Below are positions 1 through 8,461 of a DNA stretch of 29,720 nucleotides, one piece after another (position 1 is the first letter of the stretch; each line of letters opens with the position of its first letter). The notes under the pieces were generated by a model, which was not told where the DNA came from, searched no databases, and saw only the letters and a program-made list of their open reading frames with translations. The position numbers and the translations under genes were made by a program. The stretch comes from a virus: IMG/VR virus record IMGVR_UViG_3300037104_000459, positions 1-29,720 of that record; one strand, written 5' to 3'.

Positions 1-374
1 CCCGTGTGTTCGGGCAAGGTCAGAAACGCGAATTCTCCCGCTGTCCAGAACCACAGGCCACCCGCTTGCAATGACCATAGACCATCCGGGGAAACAGGTT
101 GCGCCCGGCCAAATAATGGGCACACGGCCCGCCCGGATTTAAGAGCGGCCTTGACACGCTCGGCAAGGACCTCGTTTTCCTGCGGGCCGTTGCCCAAAAG
201 TGTCTCGACTCGATAGGTGATCGATCGCAGGGGAAGGGTACGCGCGCCCGCGCGATCCTCGCCCCCGGCGATTCCCGAGGCGATCTCGGTCGCCCAGGTC
301 CGCGAGTGCTTGACCTTCTCGGTCCAATTGGGCAGGTGCGGCAAAATCACCGCGTTGTTGATGGTCTCGATCAT
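1..374 (-). CDS. Phage tail protein, cut by left edge
   Basis: The frame is open from an ATG at 374 to the window edge (about 124 residues) and has no stop, so the C-terminus lies outside. It begins MIETINNAVILPHLPNWTEK and continues with GGEDRAGARTLPLRSITYRV. A short opening leading to a hydrophobic/Trp stretch and then a GGEDR-type segment is common in phage proteins encoded just after the tape measure and thought to belong to the tail tip. It is the last visible gene of the late tail operon, 21 bases after a small membrane protein gene. No strong Shine-Dalgarno is visible. Tail-tip role is inferred from position and resemblance. Confidence 0.55.
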   Translation of the reverse strand, partial: MIETINNAVILPHLPNWTEKVKHSRTWATEIASGIAGGEDRAGARTLPLRSITYRVETLLGNGPQENEVLAERVKAALKSGRAVCPLFGRAQPVSPDGLWSLQAGGLWFWTAGEFAFLTLPEHT

Positions 375-395
375 GGTTGGAGAAATTGAGTCATT

Positions 396-494
396 TCAAG
401 GCCGGGTCATGTAAGCCACGAGCACTCCGGTTGCCAACGACGCAATAATCACCGCGCCAATAATCCAGTAATCTCGGATGGGCGAGCGGACCAT
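396..494 (-). CDS. Small single-span membrane protein (32 aa)
   Basis: ATG at 494 to TGA at 396, 32 residues. It starts MVRSPIRDYW and carries one clear hydrophobic segment, roughly residues 10-29 (WIIGAVIIASLATGVLVAYM), ending in a short basic tail TRP. It fills the gap between the secreted protein gene (8 bases upstream) and the tail gene downstream, in the same orientation. One-span peptides in this spot could be holin-like or virion-associated, but nothing identifies a function. The lack of a good ribosome-binding site lowers confidence. Confidence 0.45.
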   Translation of the reverse strand: MVRSPIRDYWIIGAVIIASLATGVLVAYMTRP

Positions 495-502
495 AACCGG
501 GG

Positions 503-1222
503 TTACTTCGTCGTGGCTGTCGTACTTCCGAGTTTGTTCCGCTGCATCGATATCCCGACCTTAATTAAGGCAACGGCGTTGGTGTAGGTGTTCGCCGCAT
601 TTGTCCCTTGTCGAAATAACCTCACCAGCATCTCGTCGTAGACTTTGCCGGTGGCATTCGTGATCGGCGCAAAACTGGATACTTGATGTTGCCAATTCGT
701 CATGCTAACCGCGTTTGTCACATAATCCAGGGTGGTGACTGTGGGAGCGATTCCCTGAGCGAGCCACATATATTCAAGACCCCATACCACATTGGACGCT
801 TCAAGAGCGCCGAGAATTCCCGGCATCCCGTTGGTGAGAGTTTGCGACCAGTGTATGCGAGGGGTGATCGCGCTTCCCTCAACCCATCCGCCCGGCAGGG
901 TGAACTTCGCATATATTTGCTCGTTGGTGCCATCCGTTGGGCCGGCTCCGGAGTTGTTTTCAAAAAACCAGGTGAGGCAATTCCCATTCGTGCCGAACCG
1001 TTTGACCATGGGCGGATTTGTGGTCGTAGTCAAAAGATTGAGCGACAGCTCTTCATATTTCATTGTGCCATTGACCGCGGCGTCAGCGAGAACATACGAA
1101 TTGTAAGCCTGGACGAAGGCGTAGTTCCCGGTGTCATCTCCGATCGGAGCCACTGGTGATGCGGCCCGGGAGGTGAAAGAAAGTCCTAGAATAGCGATTC
1201 CGATAATGATTAATTGTTTCAT
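503..1222 (-). CDS. Exported protein of unknown function in the tail operon
   Basis: 239 residues. The N-terminus is a good signal peptide: Lys at position 3, hydrophobic core LIIIGIAILGLSF, then a probable cleavage site after SRAA (about residue 21). The mature part is rich in Thr, Asn, Val and Tyr, with several TNA repeats, and has no motif I recognise. Its start overlaps the tape measure stop by four bases (ATGA, 1219-1222), so it is translationally coupled to a structural gene. Signal peptides are unusual among late tail genes. It may act in the periplasm or at the host envelope (lysis, superinfection exclusion or adsorption), but this is speculation. Confidence 0.75.
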   Translation of the reverse strand: MKQLIIIGIAILGLSFTSRAASPVAPIGDDTGNYAFVQAYNSYVLADAAVNGTMKYEELSLNLLTTTTNPPMVKRFGTNGNCLTWFFENNSGAGPTDGTNEQIYAKFTLPGGWVEGSAITPRIHWSQTLTNGMPGILGALEASNVVWGLEYMWLAQGIAPTVTTLDYVTNAVSMTNWQHQVSSFAPITNATGKVYDEMLVRLFRQGTNAANTYTNAVALIKVGISMQRNKLGSTTATTK

Positions 1223-4035
1223 GCTCTTACTCCTAATTGTGCTTTGTGCTTCGCGACATGCGAAATTATAACGTGTTGCCCCTCGCGCGAAGCCATGATG
1301 TCGAGAATATCCTGCCGGTTGCGCACCTCGTGAATATGGATATCCGCCGGGACCACCGTCACGTTGCCCGCAAAGGGGTCCTGGGTGGCCGTGCCGCCTC
1401 CGGAGAACGTCGAGCGCGATATCGGGCGCGTCATGCCGGCCGGTATGAACTGGGCCAATTCTTGCGCCCCGATCATACCACGGCGCAGGGCCTCGAACGC
1501 AGCCGGTCCGATCCGTTGCATCGCTGAGTAGGGAAGGAAACCCTCGCCCGGGGAGGCCCAGACGTGCACGCGGTCTTCAGTTGGGCCTCCGGGTCCGGTG
1601 ATGACCCCGCCTGAGGCTAATTTGGGAGCCGCTGCCAGGGATGCCGTTACCACGCCCAGACCCACCGCCGCCGTGCTTCCGCCGCTCAGAATTCCGAACG
1701 CGGTCAGGATGGGGATGGCAATCGTCGCCCATAAAATGGCCGAAATGACCGAGGCGATAAACGAGGTTAGCATTTGCACGCCCATTTCGGCGAACGCCTG
1801 CCCGGCCGACTTAGTGCCCATAATGACCGAGGTAAGCGCGTTGGACACGCCGTCAATCGCGCTCGTGACCGTGTTCGTAATGATCCCCGCCGTCTTTTGC
1901 GCCCATGTCGTGGTTGCGTTTTCCACCTGGTGGAACTTGAGAATCAGCCCGTCCATGACGCTGCCGGGGTCCGGGAGTTTCGCGGCGATATCCCGCTTGC
2001 TCGTGTCCGTGGCGAGCTTGTCCTGGGTCTTGGCGATCTCGTCCGATAGTTTTTGCTGCATCTCGACGGACTGGCCTTTGACGTTCGCTTGCGCCGTGAG
2101 CGTGGCCAACTCTTCTTTGTCCAGGTCAACGGCGGCTTGCAGGAACGCCAGGCGTCCGCTCTGTTTCTGGTTATCGTCGAGTTTCCAATTGGCTTCCAAC
2201 TCGGACGCGCCAAGGTCTATCAAACGGCTCTTGGCCTCGAATGACCGGTTCTGCGTGTCCAGATCGCGCGCGGCCTGGGCGTCCCTGGCTTTGCCGATGT
2301 CGATAGTATTTTGAGCAATCTTGATGTCCGCTTCCGCTCCCGCCGCCTTTTTACGGTTTTGCAAATCGATAATCTGGACGCTCAATTCCTGGACCTTTTT
2401 TATCGCTTCGGCACGCGTGATCGCGTCGGGACTGTTTTGCCCTTTGGTGGGATCATTGGCGATTTTATCGCGTTCGGTCTCAAGATCAGTTATTTGGCTC
2501 TTAATTGAATCCGACTCTTCTTGCAGACTCTTTTCGATAGCCAGTTTGCGGGCGGCGAAATACTGGGTGTCGGAGATGGTTCGGCGCTCGTAGGAATTCT
2601 TGAGAAGCAAATCTTCGTTCTGGGCCTCGAGTTTCAGCATCTCATCCGCGCCTTTCTGATAGGCGTTTTTGACGGCCTCACTATCCGCCGCCATGGCTAT
2701 CAGGTCCGGTTTGCTGGCGATATCCGCCGCCTTTCGCGCCTGGGGTTGCGCCCCCACCAGCTCATTGAGCTTTTGTTGTTCGGCCAAGAGAAGTTTTGCC
2801 GCCGTTACACCCTCCATTGATCCGTCACTGCGGGCCTTTTCAATGTATTGGATGGAAGCCAGCATTTGCCGCATTTGTTCGAGGGTTATTTTTCCCGCCG
2901 CCCCGGCCTGGGTGATCGCGTCATTGAGCGCGTTCCAATAAGCCTGGTTGCGTTGTTCCAGGTTACTTAAAGCTAGGGCCTCTTGCTTTTTAGCGTCCCA
3001 ATATTTCCAAGCTTCGGCCCCGGCCCTGATCACCTCGACCAGGGAAGTGATGGAAATAATGGCCACGGTCAAAGGACCAAAGGCCAAGCCGATGGCCGCG
3101 CCAAAAGCCGACCAACTTGTAAAAGCGGATTTGGCGAGATAAGCCAAATCGGTAACCGAGGCGATCAATCCTAATTTTGCCAGGGCATTGGCCACTCCCA
3201 CCAGAATTGGACTTATCAGCTTTAAACCGGCCAAAGTTGTGAATAAAAAACCCACCCCAACTGCCGCCTCTTTGGCCATGGGTCCCAGGTCTTTCGTCCA
3301 TTGGGCAATATTATTTAACAGGGTGATGACCCCGGTGTTAATGATGATATCCCCCAACTGTTCCTTGATCGCTTCCACCGCCGCGCCCATGGCTTTTAAT
3401 CCGGGCACCGAATTATTGGCCGCCGCCGCCGCGCCTTCGATGCGCGGACGGAGAACCTCATAAAGCTGGGCCAGTTTTTCCTCTTTGGGCAAGGTATTAT
3501 CGATTTCAATGCGCTGGCCGCGAAGCATGATGGTTCCGCCCGAAATCGCATTACCCAGTTGGTGCGCCGCTTCAACCGGTCCCGATTGCATCACGGTGGA
3601 AAGGTTGATCGCATCCTTGGTGAATTGTTTGATATCGTCGGAGCCAATGCCCATGGTCAACCCCATGCGTTGCACGTCCGCAATGACGTGGTCGCCCAGG
3701 CCGGACATTTTCTCGAACTCCTCGCGCTGGGCTTTTAGGTTCTCGGTAAACTCGGCCACCGGTTGCCCGCTTTTTTGGACGGCACTAGCCAGCAAAGCAA
3801 AAGTCTGCCGGGCCTCGGCCGCTTGTTCAACGAAACCCTTCATCGACTCGAAACCGAAATAGGCTTCGAGGGCGTGCCCGGCAGTTTCGATCGAGCTTTT
3901 AATACCCTCGAACGATTTGCCGATAGCCTCGATTTTTTTTGTTTGATCCTCAATACCAGCGAAAAAGTTTTTGATGGCGACTCCCGCGCCCGCGCTGTCG
4001 GCGATAATCTGAATATTGATTAAGGGTCCAGCCAT
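1219..4035 (-). CDS. Tail tape measure protein
   Basis: 938 residues, the longest protein in the window. Long coiled-coil stretches rich in Glu, Lys, Gln and Ala lie at about residues 420-700. Hydrophobic, possibly membrane-inserting segments lie near 230-340 and 755-800. From about residue 806 comes the typical tape-measure C-terminal module: SGGVITGPGGPTEDRVHVWA then SPGEGFLP, as in many lambda-type tape measure proteins. The family sets tail length and helps DNA pass the envelope. The gene follows the tail assembly chaperone pair, the canonical siphovirus order, and overlaps the frameshifted T frame (ends 4039) by a few bases. Confidence 0.92.
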   Translation of the reverse strand: MAGPLINIQIIADSAGAGVAIKNFFAGIEDQTKKIEAIGKSFEGIKSSIETAGHALEAYFGFESMKGFVEQAAEARQTFALLASAVQKSGQPVAEFTENLKAQREEFEKMSGLGDHVIADVQRMGLTMGIGSDDIKQFTKDAINLSTVMQSGPVEAAHQLGNAISGGTIMLRGQRIEIDNTLPKEEKLAQLYEVLRPRIEGAAAAANNSVPGLKAMGAAVEAIKEQLGDIIINTGVITLLNNIAQWTKDLGPMAKEAAVGVGFLFTTLAGLKLISPILVGVANALAKLGLIASVTDLAYLAKSAFTSWSAFGAAIGLAFGPLTVAIISITSLVEVIRAGAEAWKYWDAKKQEALALSNLEQRNQAYWNALNDAITQAGAAGKITLEQMRQMLASIQYIEKARSDGSMEGVTAAKLLLAEQQKLNELVGAQPQARKAADIASKPDLIAMAADSEAVKNAYQKGADEMLKLEAQNEDLLLKNSYERRTISDTQYFAARKLAIEKSLQEESDSIKSQITDLETERDKIANDPTKGQNSPDAITRAEAIKKVQELSVQIIDLQNRKKAAGAEADIKIAQNTIDIGKARDAQAARDLDTQNRSFEAKSRLIDLGASELEANWKLDDNQKQSGRLAFLQAAVDLDKEELATLTAQANVKGQSVEMQQKLSDEIAKTQDKLATDTSKRDIAAKLPDPGSVMDGLILKFHQVENATTTWAQKTAGIITNTVTSAIDGVSNALTSVIMGTKSAGQAFAEMGVQMLTSFIASVISAILWATIAIPILTAFGILSGGSTAAVGLGVVTASLAAAPKLASGGVITGPGGPTEDRVHVWASPGEGFLPYSAMQRIGPAAFEALRRGMIGAQELAQFIPAGMTRPISRSTFSGGGTATQDPFAGNVTVVPADIHIHEVRNRQDILDIMASREGQHVIISHVAKHKAQLGVRA

Positions 4036-4038
4036 ATA

Positions 4039-4218
4039 TCATCGTCCTTTAGCCGATTTAATTTGAGCCTCGATCCGCGCGTTGCATCGATCCATAAACA
4101 GGTCCATCTGTCTGAGGGTGCATTGGTTAATAAGCCAATCGATCGAGTAACCGTTTTGAATCAAGGCATCGCATTGATCGGCGTAGATTTCGTCAGCGGT
4201 TCGCCGGTCGGGTTTTTC
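4039..4218 (-). CDS. Tail assembly chaperone T-domain, read by -1 frameshift from the upstream gene
   Basis: This frame has no convincing start of its own but is open in the -1 phase across the end of the 4161-4622 gene and on to TGA at 4039. After the slip region it encodes RRTADEIYADQCDALIQNGY, followed by SIDWLINQCTLRQMDLFMDR and a basic end. The short helical sequence with Leu-Arg-Gln-Met-Asp-Leu resembles T-region extensions of lambda-like chaperones. A candidate slip site is GAAAAAC (4218 to 4212 on the minus strand, zero-frame codons AAA AAC), though it is not the ideal heptamer. The fusion would be about 194 residues. Lambda GT binds the tape measure during tail assembly. Confidence 0.68.
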   Translation of the reverse strand, partial: EKPDRRTADEIYADQCDALIQNGYSIDWLINQCTLRQMDLFMDRCNARIEAQIKSAKGR

Positions 4219-4622
4219 GCGTCCGTGTTTTCTTTCGCGAACACCTTTTTGACCCGATCGGCCACGGCTTTTCCCCGCGCGAACAGTTCGGGGGATACGT
4301 TGAGTTCAACCGCGGCGTCGAGCAAGTCGAGCATCTCACCCGTGGTCAGCGTGTTCAACCAAGCCGCGTCCCGGCCCGTGGCTTTGCAAATCAGGTGTTC
4401 AATGAGTGCGCCCGATTGGCCGATGATATCGGGCAGCTTGTCCGGAGTGAACGAGATATTGCCCGTAGTCGTCATGACTTGGCCAACCTCTTTCCCCAGG
4501 GCCTGAAGGAACGCGAGCGCGTCCGGCCAGCGCATTTCGCGCACCTCGACGATGTCCTTGCCTTCCGGCCCGGTAGCGACTGGGATAACCGGGTGTAGGA
4601 TTTTGAGCGTAGTTTCTTGCAT
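4161..4622 (-). CDS. Tail assembly chaperone (lambda gpG-like)
   Basis: 153 residues from the ATG at 4622, starting MQETTLKILHPVIPVATGPE. An upstream in-frame start at 4649 is possible, but 4622 has an AGAAAGA motif eight bases ahead, shared with two other late genes. The sequence is helical and acidic, with the EVREMRWPDALAFLQALG segment often seen in phage tail assembly chaperones of the Mu/siphovirus type. It sits between the major tail protein and the tape measure, exactly where G-type chaperones lie. A -1 slip before its stop would fuse it to the T frame (4039-4218). Confidence 0.72.
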   Translation of the reverse strand: MQETTLKILHPVIPVATGPEGKDIVEVREMRWPDALAFLQALGKEVGQVMTTTGNISFTPDKLPDIIGQSGALIEHLICKATGRDAAWLNTLTTGEMLDLLDAAVELNVSPELFARGKAVADRVKKVFAKENTDAKNPTGEPLTKSTPINAMP

Positions 4623-4696
4623 TGAGCGTGTCTTTCTTTTCTGTGGCACAATGGCCGGACCGGAGCATATGAAAACCCCGGCCCGGCAGCGATAAA

Positions 4697-4724
4697 CCCC
4701 GCGCGCTTGTGCCTGCTCGCGGGG
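4697..4724 (-). terminator. Hairpin after the major tail gene, possible attenuator
   Basis: Inverted repeat CCCCGCG / CGCGGGG (7 bp stem, 14-base loop) lies 22 bases past the major tail protein stop. On the minus strand it is followed by TTTATC, a weak T tract. It could be a leaky terminator or mRNA-stabilising stem that raises major tail protein expression relative to the downstream chaperone, which is common in tail operons. The short T run makes termination uncertain. Confidence 0.4.
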
Positions 4725-4745
4725 AAATTAGTTTCCGTTAAGCGG

Positions 4746-5801
4746 TCAAGTGTTAGCTCGAATCCCGAACGTGCCCGCGTCGGCGAGCACCGTAATGGTC
4801 AGGTCATATTGAGCGGCCTTGCTCGCGTCCCACCCCGAGCCGCCCTTGGTGGTCAATTGGGCTTGGAACTCGTAATAGCCAACCGCCCCGCCATCATGCC
4901 ATACGACCATTTGCGCCCAACCGCTCTTGGTGCCGTTCGTCATAGGGGTAACCTGTCGGAACAGTTTGTCCGCGTTCGTCCACTTGTTTATCACAGGCGC
5001 CGCGATTGTGGGGGTAACTGTGGTCACCATCGGATAGAGGAACCGTACCCGGCCCAGTTCGAAATCTATCTTGCAACTCACATCGTCAACGAGCATGGGG
5101 ACAATCGTCAAATTCGATCCCGCATCTGTGCCGGTTAAAGCGGTTCCTCCCGGCGCCGCCGAAACCTGAAATGTGTCGACGGTCACATTCACCAAATAGT
5201 AGGTTGTGGTGCCAAGAATAAATCCACCAGCGGGAGGGGTTCCGCCCACCTGGACCGGCTGACCAGCCAAAAGTCCGTGGCCAGTTTTGGTAAACACATC
5301 CGGGCTGGCATCAAAGGTTACGCTCGTAATAACTGCCGCCACCAACGTGCATGCGGATAGCGCGTAATACTGGACACCACCATGAGTGACATTGTAGAAC
5401 ACGTTTTCGCCCTGGCTTGGGGATCCTGTGGTGAACGCCAGGGTATCGACGGCTTGCGAGCTAAGCACGGTCTGGGACCTGTCCGCCACCACGTCACCCA
5501 TGAGCATATGCGACACCCCATCGGCGTCCAGGGTTTCGAGTTTGATGCCAATCTCGATTTTGCTATCGGTAACCGTCTTGCGATCGGTCCCGAGTTTCCC
5601 CATGCGCACGCTTTTATGGTCCGCCGTGGTTTGACTCGGACTAATGTCGGTCGCCAAGCAATGGCCGAAGTCCTTAAACCCTTTCAGGCTCGAACGGGCC
5701 AAGGCCAAAGTGGTGGCCGCCGGGTCAAGGCAGAATGCTATATTGCATGCGGCATCGTCGATATATTGCAGATCATAAACATCGCCAGCGGTTGCGCTCA
5801 T
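4746..5801 (-). CDS. Major tail (tube) protein with an inserted beta domain
   Basis: 351 residues from ATG at 5801, which has AGAAAGA six bases upstream. It starts MSATAGDVYDLQYIDDAACN. It is rich in beta-strand formers and lies between a tail terminator-type gene and the chaperone pair, which points to the tail tube. Residues about 165-230 form a distinct insert with Val-Phe-Thr-Lys-Thr-Gly-His-Gly-Leu and later TTYYLVNVTVDTFQVSAAPG, a small beta module widespread in phage tail and surface proteins, often added to the outside of the tube. Function comes from gene order and sequence style; no catalytic motifs are expected. Confidence 0.72.
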   Translation of the reverse strand: MSATAGDVYDLQYIDDAACNIAFCLDPAATTLALARSSLKGFKDFGHCLATDISPSQTTADHKSVRMGKLGTDRKTVTDSKIEIGIKLETLDADGVSHMLMGDVVADRSQTVLSSQAVDTLAFTTGSPSQGENVFYNVTHGGVQYYALSACTLVAAVITSVTFDASPDVFTKTGHGLLAGQPVQVGGTPPAGGFILGTTTYYLVNVTVDTFQVSAAPGGTALTGTDAGSNLTIVPMLVDDVSCKIDFELGRVRFLYPMVTTVTPTIAAPVINKWTNADKLFRQVTPMTNGTKSGWAQMVVWHDGGAVGYYEFQAQLTTKGGSGWDASKAAQYDLTITVLADAGTFGIRANT

Positions 5802-5807
5802 AGAAAA

Positions 5808-5818
5808 TCTTTCTGTGG
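5808..5818 (-). promoter_or_regulatory. CCACAGAAAGA ribosome-binding motif, major tail gene
   Basis: Same 11-mer as at 9492-9502, six bases before the ATG at 5801. It supports that start and points to a common initiation signal for abundantly made virion proteins (tail tube, scaffold, and a variant for the tail chaperone). Confidence 0.55.
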
Positions 5819-6322
5819 TTAATCAATGGTTTCTCTGAAGTTGAAAACTATGGTCTGAATCAGCATTCCCGTGGTTGGGTCCGCCGATAATTTGGGAATG
5901 CTCGAGCCGAACAATTGCGGCCGTCCCGGCGCCTCGCGCCAGCCGTGCAGCCCTTTGAATGGCCCTAGGTGCGGGGCGATGATATAGCGCCCGGCCTGGT
6001 AACTCGTCTTGTTCAATCCCGTGGCGCTACGGCAAATAATGGGCATCTCGACGCATTCAATATCGAGCGTCCAATCCATCCGCATCCGGGGACTGTTATG
6101 TTCATTGTTGTTGCCATAGGGGCACCCGATCATGATCGCCAAGCCGCCGCCCGTGGGCGGGGTCGCGGTGGCGTCGCCAAGGGGGCCAAGCGCGGCCTCG
6201 AGTTTGCCCGGCAAATCGCCTTCGTCCTCGGAATAAATTCCGATGGGCACAGGCAGGGAGAACCACGGGTGGGCTTGCAGGTAAGCCTTGATTACGTCCT
6301 GGATGGCGTTGGGTGAACTCAA
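5819..6322 (-). CDS. Probable tail terminator / minor tail protein
   Basis: 167 residues using a TTG start at 6322 that overlaps the upstream stop (TTGA, 6319-6322). It starts with MSSPNAIQDVIKAYLQAHPW. The opening helix followed by a beta-rich body, and a position just before the major tail protein, fit the tail completion or terminator class that caps the tube at the head-tail joint. The sequence alone gives no motif; the assignment is from gene order. An internal ATG is not obvious at the N-terminus, so the TTG with coupled overlap is the best start. Confidence 0.55.
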   Translation of the reverse strand: MSSPNAIQDVIKAYLQAHPWFSLPVPIGIYSEDEGDLPGKLEAALGPLGDATATPPTGGGLAIMIGCPYGNNNEHNSPRMRMDWTLDIECVEMPIICRSATGLNKTSYQAGRYIIAPHLGPFKGLHGWREAPGRPQLFGSSIPKLSADPTTGMLIQTIVFNFRETID

Positions 6323-6981
6323 TTCGGGCCTCCACCCTGCTGGCCCGCGCGGGCCAGCAACATGCTCAGGTAACCCTCGTAAGCGGTGAGCGCCGTTTGC
6401 TCCATCTCAGTTTGCGGCGGGAAACAACCGGGGGTTGCCCGTTGCATCACCCGTTTAACCAGCCAATACATCACTGCGCCTTGGGGTAGTTTGATCTTTT
6501 GGGTGAACGTCTCGACGCCTCCGCCAGCCGTCCTCCTCTGGCTTTTGAACGTTCGCGTTTTGGACATGGCATCTGTGCGAACCAACATAGCCAGGTCCGG
6601 ACGCAATAGAATAAACGCGAGTTTGAACGAGATGGCCGGTTTTCCGTAGGCAAGCGCCGTTGCCGGAATGGTGAGCCATTTCTTTTTTTTAGGCGTGATC
6701 TCGCCCCCGAAATACTTTTGCGCGAAAGCGATGTGCGTAACGTCAATGTGAATTTTGTTAGAGCCGTCAGCTATCGGCTGCGTGACGCTTCGCCCCACAT
6801 TGGTCCAGAAATTGGTTCTTTTTCCCCCGAGTTTATTCGGTTCCGCCGCGTTCTTGGCCTGGAACCAGGCCACGCTCTGGTTGCGCACCGCGCGCCCGGC
6901 CACGCGCAACGCCCCAATCGTGTCCATAATGGCCGCCTGGGTCTCAGGGAACCCGCTGGTTTTGGTGGTTATCGTGATCAT
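6319..6981 (-). CDS. Head-tail joining / tail completion protein (gpG/HK97 gp10-like)
   Basis: 220 residues, ATG at 6981, starting MITITTKTSGFPETQAAIMD. It is basic, contains a Lys cluster (PKKKKW, about residue 100) and ends in QQGGGPN. Its size, basic nature and slot between a connector gene and the terminator-like gene fit the virion morphogenesis proteins of the Mu gpG / HK97 gp10 type, which join the tail to the head. Three bases separate it from the upstream gene stop and four overlap with the next start. This is inferred from position; no diagnostic residue is known to me. Confidence 0.5.
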   Translation of the reverse strand: MITITTKTSGFPETQAAIMDTIGALRVAGRAVRNQSVAWFQAKNAAEPNKLGGKRTNFWTNVGRSVTQPIADGSNKIHIDVTHIAFAQKYFGGEITPKKKKWLTIPATALAYGKPAISFKLAFILLRPDLAMLVRTDAMSKTRTFKSQRRTAGGGVETFTQKIKLPQGAVMYWLVKRVMQRATPGCFPPQTEMEQTALTAYEGYLSMLLARAGQQGGGPN

Positions 6982-6984
6982 GAG

Positions 6985-7425
6985 TTACAACCCGTCTTGC
7001 TGGTCCCGAGTGAAACTCAATACTCGGTCATTCCAGAGCGGCATGATGCCGCCATCGACGAGGGTTAAATCCACGTTAACCGGTTCATCGGGCAGGATCG
7101 GACCGAGCTGTATAAACGCTTTCATCGCGTCGTCATACTCGGTGATCCGGGGTTGCGTGAGGAATTGCGCCATTGGCAAGCGCGTGTAGAGCCGGAACCG
7201 GATTACGGCAAGGCAATGGTGCGCCCAGTTGTCCGGGATTGTTTCTCCGACTTCCAGGTCGGCCTTGTTGCGCAGGCGCCCGCGTAATTCCTTGACTACC
7301 TTATCGATAATATCTGCGGTTGGGTCGGCTTGCCCAGTTGCCAGGGCGGCGGTCTGCAAAGCGTTGACCTCCGCCCCGGCCAGCCGGGTTTTAACGTCCG
7401 CAACGGTGAGCGTGATCCAGGGCAC
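6985..7425 (-). CDS. Head-tail connector (head completion) protein
   Basis: 146 residues from a GTG at 7425, beginning MPWITLTVADVKTRLAGAEV. The pattern of an opening Thr-Val-Ala-Asp-Val-Lys helix, a central HHCLAVIRFRLYTRLP helix and an acidic DDAMKAFI segment is that of small helical connector proteins such as the Mu gp36 (DUF1320) group, which measure membership of the head-tail junction. It directly follows the capsid gene (12 bases), the usual place for a connector. The end of the protein, SFTRDQQDGL, is typical of the group. Confidence 0.6.
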   Translation of the reverse strand: MPWITLTVADVKTRLAGAEVNALQTAALATGQADPTADIIDKVVKELRGRLRNKADLEVGETIPDNWAHHCLAVIRFRLYTRLPMAQFLTQPRITEYDDAMKAFIQLGPILPDEPVNVDLTLVDGGIMPLWNDRVLSFTRDQQDGL

Positions 7426-7437
7426 AACGATCAGCGA

Positions 7438-8400
7438 TTAGCTGTAGGTCGTGGTGATCAACGTGCCCGCGTTGGCGTTGGTGACCTTTTCCGTCTCGTT
7501 CTGGCGCACGCGCAGGATATTGGATCGGACTTTCTCATCCCGGTACGTCTCAGTTACCCACATGCCGCCTTCTTCATTCCAGACAAAGGTGCGCCCGCTC
7601 CCGCCGCCTTCGATCGTTCCGCCCTGGACGGAACCTACCCAGATATAGGTATCCCCCCAGATTTTGCTTATAACTGCGGTTTGGCCTTCTTTCGCCGTAT
7701 TTACCACCGATTGACCAATGAACACGTTCTTGATGCCCTTGTAAGCGAATATCTGCTGGAGCATGTTCGCGTTGACACCCAGGGTCGAGTCCGCCGGGCG
7801 ATTGCCGCGCAACCAGTTCTGGAAGATGGTCGATTGCGCGATGCGATCGGCCACGTTCGAGCTGAGAATAATCGTGTCCGGCATCTCACCTTTGCTCTGG
7901 ACCCGCTGGATCGCGGCGATGATGTCCGCCGGGAAATTGATGGTGGCGATGTTCGCCGCGATGTAAGTCACCACCGGGGCCGTGCCCCCGCCAAATGTAC
8001 CGGTGGACATGATGGCCGCCGCCACGCGCTGTTCGTAGCTGATTTTCATCGAACGCAACAGCCAGCCCGCCGTCGCCACCTCGACGTCGAAAAATCGGCC
8101 AACGTCTTTGGCCACGGTATCATCAACCGCCTCTTCCAAACCGCGATCGAGGCAATCATACGTGTCCGAAGTCCAACCGCGCGTCTGGCGAGGATAGGAA
8201 CCGTCGGGCATGCGCACGTCGCCGTTGCCGGTGAGCAGTCGGCCCGAGCCGGTGACCACCTTGGGATAGATGCCCGCTTTGGTGGGGACCGTAATAACTG
8301 GCATGACTTGCTCGCCGATAAACAGCGCGTCAACGCCCCTGGCCTCCATGATTACTGCGGTTATTTCTCCCCTTATTGTAGAACCACTTATATTATACAT
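7438..8400 (-). CDS. Major capsid protein
   Basis: 320 residues. ATG at 8400 is preceded by a good Shine-Dalgarno (AAGAAGG, 5-6 bases). The start MYNISGSTIRGEITAVIMEA leads into a long N-arm, followed by GEQVMPVITVPTKAGIYPKV, then DTVAKDVGRFFDVEVA and the IILSSNVADRIAQS segment. These are features of phage major capsid proteins of the HK97 fold. The gene lies between decoration protein and connector genes, and its own leader (8401-8461) suggests strong expression. It forms the icosahedral shell after scaffold removal by the protease encoded upstream. Confidence 0.85.
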   Translation of the reverse strand: MYNISGSTIRGEITAVIMEARGVDALFIGEQVMPVITVPTKAGIYPKVVTGSGRLLTGNGDVRMPDGSYPRQTRGWTSDTYDCLDRGLEEAVDDTVAKDVGRFFDVEVATAGWLLRSMKISYEQRVAAAIMSTGTFGGGTAPVVTYIAANIATINFPADIIAAIQRVQSKGEMPDTIILSSNVADRIAQSTIFQNWLRGNRPADSTLGVNANMLQQIFAYKGIKNVFIGQSVVNTAKEGQTAVISKIWGDTYIWVGSVQGGTIEGGGSGRTFVWNEEGGMWVTETYRDEKVRSNILRVRQNETEKVTNANAGTLITTTYS

Positions 8401-8461
8401 AATACCTTCTTGTAAAGTGTTTGTTTCGAGTTGTGATTAAGCGATAGGAAGTGGTTCCGTG

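Noticed and set aside
6361-6395. GTAACCCTCGT match to the CRISPR repeat, as a possible tracrRNA anti-repeat
   Set aside because: The match is only 11 bases, lies in a coding region for EGYLS, and has no further pairing or terminator.
7330-8415. Long plus-strand frame (361 codons) opposite the capsid gene
   Set aside because: It is the mirror of the GC-rich major capsid and connector genes, has no family resemblance and no ribosome-binding site.
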